From the NCBI GenBank assembly GCA_964544955.1, contig CAZJEB010000001.1, forward strand, positions 248,001-312,000: 64,000 nt of DNA, given 5' to 3'. A model generated the notes under the pieces. The model saw nothing but the letters and a program-made list of their open reading frames with translations. It searched no databases and had not been told where the DNA came from. Both the position numbers and the translations under genes were made by a program. This document shows positions 24,419 through 31,925 of this stretch, one piece after another; the stretch's first letter is position 1, and every line of letters starts with the position of its first letter. The DNA comes from JAAZPT01 sp964544955 (GTDB lineage Bacteria > Bacillota > Clostridia > Christensenellales > Aristaeellaceae).

Positions 24419-25324
24419 ATGAGCGCAACATTACTAATTATGGCAGCAGGCATGGGTTCCAGGTATGGAGGTAACAAGCAAATTGATGCTATGGGTCCAA
24501 ACGGCGAAATATTGATGGAATATTCAATATATGACGCTATTGAAGCAGGTTTTACTAAGGTTATTTTTGTTTTAAAGGATGGAATGAAAGAAGAATTCCA
24601 TAAAAATTTTGGAGAAAAAATAGCTAGAAAAGTTGAAGTACTATATGCAATTCAATCCTTTGAAAACCTTCCCGGCAATTATAAAGTGCCTTCTGAGCGT
24701 ACAAAACCATTTGGTACCGTTCATGCCGTATTATCTGCAAAAAATTTAATAAATGAACCATTTGCAGTTATTAACGCAGACGACTATTATGGCAATCATT
24801 CTTTTGGCCAGATGTACAATGCTTTAAAAAACCTTAAAAATGATAACGATGCTTGTATGATTGGTTATTATTTGAAGAATACAGTATCAAAAAATGGCCA
24901 TGTTACACGTGGTGTTTGTATATTGAATGATGATAGCACATTAAGAGATATAAAAGAAACATATGAAATTAGAATATTCCCTGATGGTAGTATTAGGGAT
25001 ACATTCAACAATCCTGAAGGAGATTTGTTGGATCCAAATAGTGTAGCTTCAATGAACTTCTTTGGTTTCACTCCATGGATGTTAGAAAGGGCAGAAGAAT
25101 ACTTAATAAACTTCTTAAATAACATTAAAGAAGGCGATATTAAAGCAGAGTTTGTATTACCAACACTGGTTGATATGCTTATGAAAGAAAAAAATATGAT
25201 AGTTAAAGTAGTACCTACAAACGATGCTTGGTTTGGAGTTACATATAAAGAAGATAAACCAATAGTTATGTCAAAATTACAAGCTTTACACAACGAAGGT
25301 TTATATCCCCAAAAATTAATTTAA
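24419..25324 (+). CDS. Sugar nucleotidyltransferase
   Basis: 301 residues from the ATG at 24419, seven bases after TGGAGG; an ATG at 24401 precedes that site. The nucleotidyltransferase signature is LIMAAGMGSRYGG followed by KQIDAMGPNGE (in place of the usual K-P motif), then the metal-binding INADDYYG. It should activate a sugar 1-phosphate with an NTP; the sugar is unknown. The protein belongs to a Clostridial branch distinct from RmlA and GalU. It sits between the sugar transferase and galE. Confidence 0.85.
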   Translation: MSATLLIMAAGMGSRYGGNKQIDAMGPNGEILMEYSIYDAIEAGFTKVIFVLKDGMKEEFHKNFGEKIARKVEVLYAIQSFENLPGNYKVPSERTKPFGTVHAVLSAKNLINEPFAVINADDYYGNHSFGQMYNALKNLKNDNDACMIGYYLKNTVSKNGHVTRGVCILNDDSTLRDIKETYEIRIFPDGSIRDTFNNPEGDLLDPNSVASMNFFGFTPWMLERAEEYLINFLNNIKEGDIKAEFVLPTLVDMLMKEKNMIVKVVPTNDAWFGVTYKEDKPIVMSKLQALHNEGLYPQKLI

Positions 25325-25338
25325 TTAAGGAGAACATG

Positions 25339-26349
25339 ATGAAAATACTTTTATCAGGCGGGGCTGGATTTATTGGCTCGCATACATATGTTGAGCTTGT
25401 AAATGAAGGTTTTACTCCAGTAATTGTTGACAATTTATATAATAGTAGTATTAAAGTTTTAGATAGGCTTGAACAAATAACAAACACAAAACCTATATTT
25501 TATAATGTTGATGTTTGCGACAAGGATAAACTTAGAAAAGTGTTTGAAGAAAATGAAATTGGTGCAGTTATTCATTTTGCAGGTTATAAGGCAGTTGGTG
25601 AATCAGTTGCAAAACCCTTAGAATATTATAGAAATAACTTAGATAGCACATTATCCTTGTGCGAGGTTATGGAAGAATTTAATGTTGGCAACTTTGTTTT
25701 CAGCTCTTCCGCAACAGTATATGGTACAAATACTCAAATGCCATTAATAGAAGATATGCCAACTGGTTGTACTAACCCTTATGGTTGGACCAAATACATG
25801 ATAGAGCAGATTTTACAAGACGTATGTGTTGCAAAACCTAATTGGTCCGTTGCTTTGTTAAGATATTTTAACCCTGTTGGAGCGCACAAAAGTGGTTTAA
25901 TTGGTGAATCACCAAAAGGAATACCTAATAACCTTATGCCATACATTACTCAAGTTGCCAGCGGAAAATTAAAAGAATTATCAGTTTTTGGTAATGATTA
26001 TAATACTCACGATGGTACTGGTTTAAGGGATTATATACATGTTGTTGATCTAGCAAAAGCACACGTTAGTGCTTGTAAATATATAGCTAAATCAAAGGGA
26101 TGCGAAGTATTCAATATTGGTACAGGTAATGGTTATACAGTTCTAGATTTAGTAAATACATTTAGTAAGGTTAATGATATTCCCGTACCATACAAAATTG
26201 TTGGTAGGCGCCCAGGTGATATTGCTGAATGTTATGCAGATGCAAGTAAAGCTAAAGAATTATTAAATTGGGAAACGATTTACGGGATTGAAGATATGTG
26301 CAAAGACTCTTGGAATTGGCAATCTAAAAACCCCGAAGGTTTACTATAA
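25339..26349 (+). CDS. galE: UDP-glucose 4-epimerase
   Basis: 336 residues from the second of two adjacent ATGs (25339), which is better spaced from AAGGAG (25327-25332) than the one at 25336. It interconverts UDP-glucose and UDP-galactose (or the N-acetyl forms). Rossmann motif GGAGFIGSH, SSSATVYG (catalytic Ser), YGWTKYMIEQ (YxxxK), RYFNPVGAH, and GRRPGDIAECYAD are all present. Last gene of the three-gene sugar module, followed by a strong terminator. Confidence 0.95.
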   Translation: MKILLSGGAGFIGSHTYVELVNEGFTPVIVDNLYNSSIKVLDRLEQITNTKPIFYNVDVCDKDKLRKVFEENEIGAVIHFAGYKAVGESVAKPLEYYRNNLDSTLSLCEVMEEFNVGNFVFSSSATVYGTNTQMPLIEDMPTGCTNPYGWTKYMIEQILQDVCVAKPNWSVALLRYFNPVGAHKSGLIGESPKGIPNNLMPYITQVASGKLKELSVFGNDYNTHDGTGLRDYIHVVDLAKAHVSACKYIAKSKGCEVFNIGTGNGYTVLDLVNTFSKVNDIPVPYKIVGRRPGDIAECYADASKAKELLNWETIYGIEDMCKDSWNWQSKNPEGLL

Positions 26350-26351
26350 CA

Positions 26352-26388
26352 AAAATGGCTTAAGGATAAAACCTTAGGCCATTTTTTT
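26352..26388 (+). terminator. Terminator after galE
   Basis: A 14-bp stem (26352-26365 with 26372-26385, one G-U pair) ends in seven T. Confidence 0.88.
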
Positions 26389-26395
26389 AATTAAA

Positions 26396-26419
26396 AAACT
26401 CCTATAAACATAGGAGTTT
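26396..26419 (-). terminator. Terminator after rpsR
   Basis: A perfect 10-bp stem (AAACTCCTAT with ATAGGAGTTT, 4-base loop) runs into TTTTT on the minus strand. It is convergent with the galE terminator. Confidence 0.85.
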
Positions 26420-26426
26420 AATTTAT

Positions 26427-26678
26427 TTATTCCACTGAATATGGCATTAATGCTATAGCACGAGCACGTTTAACTGCTTCAGATAACTGCCTTTGATGCT
26501 TTGCACAGTTGCCGCTCATTCTGCGAGGTAAAATTTTGCCACGTTCATTTACAAAACGACGTAAGCGATTGATATCCTTATAATCAATATACTCAATTTT
26601 ATCTACACAGAAGTTACACACTTTGCGACGAGGCTTACGACCACGTGGACGACGCCTATCATTTTGAACTTCTGACAT
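26427..26678 (-). CDS. rpsR: 30S ribosomal protein bS18 (zinc-type)
   Basis: 83 residues. The signature IDYKDINRLRRFVNERGKI is clear. CNFC near the N-terminus and CAKH near the C-terminus match the zinc-binding form of bS18, unlike zinc-free paralogues that lose these cysteines. It binds bS6 on the 30S platform. Third gene of rpsF-ssb-rpsR. Confidence 0.96.
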   Translation of the reverse strand: MSEVQNDRRRPRGRKPRRKVCNFCVDKIEYIDYKDINRLRRFVNERGKILPRRMSGNCAKHQRQLSEAVKRARAIALMPYSVE

Positions 26679-26698
26679 TGTTATTCCTCCTTGTGTAA

Positions 26699-27109
26699 TT
26701 AGAAGGGTAAGTCTGTAGCTTCTACTTCAGTAAAGCCATTGCTTGATTGAGAACTATTATCATTGTAAGAATCTTGAGAAACTTCTCCTCTAGCACTTAA
26801 AAATTCAACATCTATTGTGCTAACTTCTAAAGATGCCCTTGGGTTTCCATCATTATCAAGATATGCTCTTGCACTAACTGTTCCTGTTACAGCAACTTTG
26901 CTACCCTTCTTCAAATATTTGTTGCAATTTTCACCTGTGGCTCCCCATGCAGCTATTCTAAAAAAGTCTGCCTCAGGTTGATTGTTGCTTCCACTTGAAC
27001 TTCTACGCCTATTTACAGCAATAGTAAAATTACAAACATTAGCACCTGAAGGTATTGTTCTCATTTCTGGATCCCTAGTTAAGTTACCAATTAAATTAAC
27101 TTGATTCAT
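26699..27109 (-). CDS. ssb: Single-stranded DNA-binding protein
   Basis: 136 residues. OB-fold from residue 1 (MNQVNLIGNLTRDPEMR, FTIAVNRR, FFRIAAWG, KYLKKGSKVAVTGTV), a Ser/Asn/Gln linker, and the acidic protein-interaction tip ending DLPF. It sits between rpsF and rpsR, the usual Firmicute arrangement. Confidence 0.96.
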   Translation of the reverse strand: MNQVNLIGNLTRDPEMRTIPSGANVCNFTIAVNRRRSSSGSNNQPEADFFRIAAWGATGENCNKYLKKGSKVAVTGTVSARAYLDNDGNPRASLEVSTIDVEFLSARGEVSQDSYNDNSSQSSNGFTEVEATDLPF

Positions 27110-27127
27110 AGCTACACCGCCTTAAAA

Positions 27128-27541
27128 TTATTCTTCTACTTTGATTTCTGTTTCAACTTCTTCAACTTCAACAGTTTCAACTACTTCAGGAGTTTCTGCA
27201 ACTTCTTCGTTTTCAACTTTTGTAGCGCGAGGTTTAACTGATCTGCGTTTTTCTTCAAGCTTAATTACCAAATAACGAAGTACTGACTCAGAAATTTGTA
27301 AATTACGCTCTATTTCACGTGGTAAATCGCTTTCAGATTTAAATGTGGTTAGTACATAGTATCCTTCTGTCATATCATTTATTGGATAAGCCAACCTACG
27401 TTTTCCCCAAAAAGCTTCATCTACCTTGCTTATTTCACCGCCATTTTTTTCAATTATACCAGTAAAACGTTCGATAAGTGCTTTTCTAGCTTCATCATCT
27501 AATCTTGGATCAATGATGTATGTTAATTCATAGTTATTCAT
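27128..27541 (-). CDS. rpsF: 30S ribosomal protein bS6
   Basis: 137 residues, GAGGAGGTGA before the ATG. NYELTYIIDPRL, WGKRRLAYPI and EGYYVLTTFKS are bS6 hallmarks. The last 40 residues are an acidic Glu/Val-rich tail, longer than in B. subtilis. It heads rpsF-ssb-rpsR, with a probable autoregulatory leader. Confidence 0.96.
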   Translation of the reverse strand: MNNYELTYIIDPRLDDEARKALIERFTGIIEKNGGEISKVDEAFWGKRRLAYPINDMTEGYYVLTTFKSESDLPREIERNLQISESVLRYLVIKLEEKRRSVKPRATKVENEEVAETPEVVETVEVEEVETEIKVEE

Positions 27542-27565
27542 TCTTTCACCTCCTCATGGACTTTT

Positions 27566-27587
27566 GGCACCGCATATAATACGGCGC
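27566..27587 (-). promoter_or_regulatory. Putative S6:S18 autoregulatory leader hairpin
   Basis: In the rpsF leader the minus strand forms GCGCCG...CGGTGC (one G-U pair) with an AT-rich loop and the CCG characteristic of the S6:S18 leader motif, which mimics the rRNA site of the bS6-bS18 dimer. It lies about 25 bases before the ATG. Confidence 0.65.
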
Positions 27588-27608
27588 AAGGGGATATGAC
27601 AATTATTG

Positions 27609-27637
27609 ATTATATCATAAACAATTAAGAATATCAA
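27609..27637 (-). promoter_or_regulatory. Promoter of rpsF-ssb-rpsR
   Basis: TTGATA (27632-27637) and TATAAT (27609-27614) on the minus strand with a 17-base spacer. Confidence 0.8.
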
Positions 27638-27644
27638 GAATAAA

Positions 27645-29036
27645 TTAACTCTTTCTCATAATTAAATGATCATATCTATCAAGGTCTACATCACGAGTTA
27701 TAACTTCAAGTTCAAAATCACCCATAACAGTATTTCTACCCTCAGCATATAGTTGGTCAACCTTGTCTTTAATTTTTTGTACTATTTCATCTTTTTTATC
27801 AATTTTATGTTCTGGTACAATATTAAAATAAGTATTCATCCATTGTGCAATACCTGCTAAACCACTATGGCTATCTATAGCAACTAAAGGTGGCCTATTT
27901 AAAAGTTTGGAAGTATTAAATATATTATAAATTTCCTCATCTTTTAACATTCCATCTGCATGTATACCTGCCCTAGTAACATTAAATTGCCTTCCTACAA
28001 AAGGTTGCCTTGGTGAAATTTCTATTCCAATTTCATAGCTCATAAAATCTGCAATTTCTGTTATAACTGATAAATCCATTCCATCCGAAGTACCTCTAAG
28101 GGATTGATATTCTATTGCCATAGCTTCCAATGGGCAGTTACCAGTTCTTTCCCCTATACCTAAAAGTGAACAGTTAACCGCTGAAGCACCATATAACCAG
28201 GCAGTTCCAGCATTAGAAACAACCTTATAAAAGTCATTATGCCCATGCCATTCTAGTTGTTCTGATGGTATTTTTGCATAGTGCCTTAAGCCGTATATTA
28301 TACCTTGAACGCTTCGTGGTAATGCTGTACCCAAGTAAGATACACCGTAACCCATAGTATCGCACGCTCTAATCTTTATTGGGATATTAGCTTCATCGCT
28401 TAATTTTTTGATTTCTTCAGCAAAAGGTATAACAAAGCCATAGAAATCTGCACGCGTAATATCTTCAAAATGGCAACGGGGTATTATCCCCATATCTAAA
28501 GCATGTTTTATAATTGTTAGGTATTTTTCCATTGCTTGTTTACGTGTCATGTTCATCTTTTTAAATATATGATAATCACTACATGAAACAAGTATGCCTG
28601 TTTCCTTAACCCCTACCTGTTTTACTAAATCAAAATCCTTCTCATTAGCGCGTATCCATGTAGTTATTTCTGGAAACTTAAGCCCTAAATCTCTACACAT
28701 ATCAAAAGCTTCAACATCTTTTTTTGTATAGATAAAAAACTCACTTTGCCTAACAATTCCTTTAGGGCCACCCAACCTACTCATCATTTCAAATAAGGTT
28801 TTTATCTGCTTTGGGTTAAAAGGTGAAACACTTTGTTGCCCATCCCTAAATGTTGTATCAGTAATCCAGATATCTTTAGGCATATCCATAGGAACCATTC
28901 TATGGTTAAAAGATATCTTTGGTATAGAATCATAATCAAATATATCCCTATACAAGTTTGGTTCGCTAACATCTTGCAAAGAATATTGATATTGAGATTG
29001 TTCAATTAAATTAGAAGTATTATTATATTTGATCAT
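27645..29036 (-). CDS. Re-type citrate synthase (HMGL/isopropylmalate-synthase-like family)
   Basis: 463 residues, AGGTGA site before the ATG. The TIM-barrel HMGL-like domain has the metal site ITDTTFRDGQQSV and EWHGHNDFYKV, with the ERTGNCPLEAM segment. The length, the long N-terminal extension and the overall sequence resemble the Clostridium kluyveri Re-citrate synthase, which had been misnamed isopropylmalate synthase, and the LeuA regulatory domain is absent. It would join acetyl-CoA and oxaloacetate to citrate. A homocitrate or isopropylmalate synthase role is the alternative. It is ten bases downstream of an aminotransferase, and aconitase lies 3 kb away. Confidence 0.8.
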   Translation of the reverse strand: MIKYNNTSNLIEQSQYQYSLQDVSEPNLYRDIFDYDSIPKISFNHRMVPMDMPKDIWITDTTFRDGQQSVSPFNPKQIKTLFEMMSRLGGPKGIVRQSEFFIYTKKDVEAFDMCRDLGLKFPEITTWIRANEKDFDLVKQVGVKETGILVSCSDYHIFKKMNMTRKQAMEKYLTIIKHALDMGIIPRCHFEDITRADFYGFVIPFAEEIKKLSDEANIPIKIRACDTMGYGVSYLGTALPRSVQGIIYGLRHYAKIPSEQLEWHGHNDFYKVVSNAGTAWLYGASAVNCSLLGIGERTGNCPLEAMAIEYQSLRGTSDGMDLSVITEIADFMSYEIGIEISPRQPFVGRQFNVTRAGIHADGMLKDEEIYNIFNTSKLLNRPPLVAIDSHSGLAGIAQWMNTYFNIVPEHKIDKKDEIVQKIKDKVDQLYAEGRNTVMGDFELEVITRDVDLDRYDHLIMRKS

Positions 29037-29046
29037 ATATATTCAC

Positions 29047-30249
29047 CTATTTTTTCAATTTTGCTACAAAGGATGAAATTCTTTCTATACCCTCAACAAT
29101 ATCTTCTGTAGCTATTGCATAGCTTAATCTACAATGTTCTTCAGCCATAAAAGCGCTTCCTGGCACAAGGGCAACCATTTCTTCTTTTAAAAGTAAATCA
29201 GCAAAGCTTAAACTATCAGTTATCTCTTCCCCATTAAATTTATAACCTATCAAATCTTTAAACCCAAGCATTATATAAAAAGCACCTTCAGGTTTAACAC
29301 AATTAATACCATTTATACTATTTAAACCTTTATATAAAATATTTCTACGTTCAGAAAATGCTTCCCTCATAACCTCACAAGATTTTTGATCCGAATTTAA
29401 AGCAACTGCTGCAGCATGTTGAGCCATACTATTTGGGTTGCTTGTTGACTGGCTTTGATAATCAGTCATAGCTTTTATTACATTAACAGGGCCAACTGTA
29501 TAACCAATTCTAAAACCAGTCATAGAATATGATTTACTTACAGCATTTATTAATATTGTTATGTTTTTTATTTCATCAGATAAACTTGCTATTGATAAAT
29601 GTTTATTTCCATCATATACAAACTTTTCATAAACCTCATCACTTACAATATAAAACTCTTTTTCTAATGCAAGATTTCCAACTTCTAAAAGTATATCTTT
29701 ACCCCAAATTGTTCCGTTTGGATTAGAAGGAGAATTTATGATAATGGCTTTAGTTTTATTTGTAACCTTTGATTTTATATCATCAATTAGCGGAACAAAA
29801 TTGTTATGTTCGTATGTTTCTACAAAAACTGGAACGCCACCAGCCATTTTAACTAGCTCAGGATAACTAACCCAACATGGTGTTGGTATAATAACTTCAT
29901 CACCCTCATTTAATATGGCTTGAAAACAGTTGTATAATGAATGCTTAGCACCATTTGAAGCTATAACTTGTTTAACTGTATATTCAAGGTTATTTTCACG
30001 CTTTAATTTATTAATTATAGCGGTTTTTAGTTCCAAAGTTCCTGATACAGCGGTATATTTAGTCATACCAAGTTTTATTGCATCATTCACTGATTCAGAA
30101 ATAAAAGCAGGTGTTTGAAAATCTGGCTCCCCTACGCCAAAATTAATAACCTTGTAACCCTCTGCTTTTAGTTGTTTTGCTTTTTCACTTATTGCTAATG
30201 TTGCAGATGGCACCATATTTGAGCATAAATTCGAAATTCCAAAAGGCAT
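29047..30249 (-). CDS. Class I/II PLP-dependent aminotransferase (aspartate-type)
   Basis: 400 residues, GGGAGG before the ATG. Fold type I marks are GVGEPDFQTP, the PSNPNGTIWG segment, VSDEVYEKFVYDG, the PLP lysine in NAVSKSYSMTGFRIGY, and the C-terminal CRLSYAIA arginine. It resembles AspB/AspC enzymes that make oxaloacetate/aspartate with glutamate. Co-transcription with the Re-citrate synthase would tie oxaloacetate supply to citrate entry. The exact amino acid is not proven. Confidence 0.88.
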   Translation of the reverse strand: MPFGISNLCSNMVPSATLAISEKAKQLKAEGYKVINFGVGEPDFQTPAFISESVNDAIKLGMTKYTAVSGTLELKTAIINKLKRENNLEYTVKQVIASNGAKHSLYNCFQAILNEGDEVIIPTPCWVSYPELVKMAGGVPVFVETYEHNNFVPLIDDIKSKVTNKTKAIIINSPSNPNGTIWGKDILLEVGNLALEKEFYIVSDEVYEKFVYDGNKHLSIASLSDEIKNITILINAVSKSYSMTGFRIGYTVGPVNVIKAMTDYQSQSTSNPNSMAQHAAAVALNSDQKSCEVMREAFSERRNILYKGLNSINGINCVKPEGAFYIMLGFKDLIGYKFNGEEITDSLSFADLLLKEEMVALVPGSAFMAEEHCRLSYAIATEDIVEGIERISSFVAKLKK

Positions 30250-30440
30250 AATACAATCCTCCCAAATTTTATACGATAGAAATTCTATATTTATTAATAG
30301 AATCCCTTTATATTATAATTGCTTTTTAATGAAACATAACTATTAATTAACGATTTTATTTGTTTTTAATATGTTTATTGTATTTTTATGATTGTTTTAT
30401 GCATAAAATATGAATAATTTGTAAAGTAATTACATAATGG

Positions 30441-30469
30441 TTGATATAAAAACAATATTGTGCTATAAA
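30441..30469 (+). promoter_or_regulatory. Promoter of the foldase gene
   Basis: TTGATA (30441-30446), TATAAA (30464-30469) with an extended TGC before the -10, 17-base spacer. Confidence 0.7.
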
Positions 30470-30500
30470 ATAAATAATAAGAATTGAAAGGACTAATATT

Positions 30501-31793
30501 ATGAATATAAAGAAATTATTAATACTGATACTTGCACTAATTATTAGCATTGGGCAATTAAGCGTACTTGCTGAAACAACTGTTGAACAACCCACTGTTG
30601 AAGTTGAGGCAAACACTGAAATTGCAACTGTTAATGGAAAAATAGTTACAAAAAACGATGTTGATATAATATTTAACAACATACTAAACCAATACTCAAT
30701 GTATGGTATAAACACAGAAGACGAAGCACTAAGGGATACAATTTATCAAGATGCAATACAATCTGCAATTCAAAAAGAAGTTATTTTACAAAAAGCTAGC
30801 GAGTTGGGACTTGATAAAGTAAGCGAAGAAGAAACAAAAGCTTTTAAAGACAATGCAGCAAATAGTTGGAAAAGTGTATTGGATAGCTTTGCACAAAATT
30901 CGGGATTAACAAGTGAATCAACAGAGGACGAAAAAGCTGAAATATATAAAAACTCTGAAGAAATGTTAAAAGAATTAGGTTATACCGAAGAAGCTTTTTA
31001 TGAAAATGAAATACTAAGCAATACACTTAAGAATGTAGAAGTTTATTTAACAAAAGATGTTGCTGTAACAGAAGAAGAAGTTAAAGAAAAATATAATAAC
31101 TTAGTAGAAGAAGATAAGGCAAAATTTGAAAATGATCCTTCCTCTTTTGAAATAAGCAACATGAACGGAGCCGCTGTATGGTTTACACCAAGTGGTTTTA
31201 GGGGCGTTAAACACATTTTATTAAATGTTGATAGCGAGCTACTAAATAAGTATGCTGATTTAAACGCTAGGTATGAAGAAGGCTCTGTAGAACCTAACTT
31301 GGAAAATAATGTTGCAAATGAAACAGAAGAACCAACCGAAACAACAGTACCTGTTACTAAAGAAGAAATTGAGACTGTTAAAAACGAAATATTCAATTCT
31401 TTAAATGATACAGTAACTGAAATTAAAACAAAACTTGAAAATGGAACAAGTTTTGATGAACTAGTTGTTGAATATGGCAACGACCCTGGTATGACCCAAG
31501 AGCCTTATAAAACAAACGGATATATGATTTATAAAGATAGCCAAATATATGACCCAGCGTTTACAAAGGCCGCATTTGAATTGAATGCTGTTGGTGATGT
31601 CGGTGAACCTATACTAGGCATGTACGGAGTTCACATTTTATATTATGCTAAAGATTTTGAAGCAGGCCCAGTGGAATTAACAAACGAAAATAACGAAATA
31701 GTAAAGCAAAATTTGTTGAACGAAAAAAATGGTACTGCAATTCAAGATGGAATAAACAATTGGAAAAATGATTTTGAAATAGTAGTTAAATAA
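30501..31793 (+). CDS. Secreted peptidyl-prolyl isomerase, PrsA/SurA-like
   Basis: 430 residues, AAAGGA site. A Sec signal peptide (MNIKKLLILILALIISIG onward, cleavage likely after VLA) has no lipobox Cys, so it is secreted or wall-associated, unlike lipid-anchored PrsA. A SurA-N-type helical region (about 35-210) precedes a parvulin domain whose two His strands are visible, GVKHILL and GMYGVHILYY, with FDELVVEYGNDPG between. About 70 residues of acidic, Thr-rich sequence split the rotamase domain after KHILL. It probably helps exported proteins fold. Single gene with its own terminator. Confidence 0.85.
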   Translation: MNIKKLLILILALIISIGQLSVLAETTVEQPTVEVEANTEIATVNGKIVTKNDVDIIFNNILNQYSMYGINTEDEALRDTIYQDAIQSAIQKEVILQKASELGLDKVSEEETKAFKDNAANSWKSVLDSFAQNSGLTSESTEDEKAEIYKNSEEMLKELGYTEEAFYENEILSNTLKNVEVYLTKDVAVTEEEVKEKYNNLVEEDKAKFENDPSSFEISNMNGAAVWFTPSGFRGVKHILLNVDSELLNKYADLNARYEEGSVEPNLENNVANETEEPTETTVPVTKEEIETVKNEIFNSLNDTVTEIKTKLENGTSFDELVVEYGNDPGMTQEPYKTNGYMIYKDSQIYDPAFTKAAFELNAVGDVGEPILGMYGVHILYYAKDFEAGPVELTNENNEIVKQNLLNEKNGTAIQDGINNWKNDFEIVVK

Positions 31794-31809
31794 ATAAGAT
31801 ATATTTTAT

Positions 31810-31840
31810 AGAAGGCAGACGAAAGTTTGCCTTCTTGTTT
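31810..31840 (+). terminator. Terminator of the foldase gene
   Basis: AGAAGGCA pairs with TGCCTTCT (31810-31835) around GACGAAAGTT, followed by TGTTTATTT. Confidence 0.75.
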
Positions 31841-31867
31841 ATTTATTGATTTTTAAGCCTTAATTTA

Positions 31868-31896
31868 TTGTATAAAGCTGTTGTTAATTTTATAAT
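31868..31896 (+). promoter_or_regulatory. Promoter of the aconitase gene
   Basis: TTGTAT (31868-31873) and TATAAT (31891-31896), 17 bases apart. Confidence 0.75.
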
Positions 31897-31925
31897 TTAT
31901 TTATTACATAAAATGGAGGTAAGAA

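Noticed and set aside
27645..29036. 2-isopropylmalate synthase for leucine synthesis
   Set aside because: No LeuA C-terminal regulatory domain and no leu genes nearby; length and motifs fit the Re-citrate synthase group better. Homocitrate synthase remains possible.
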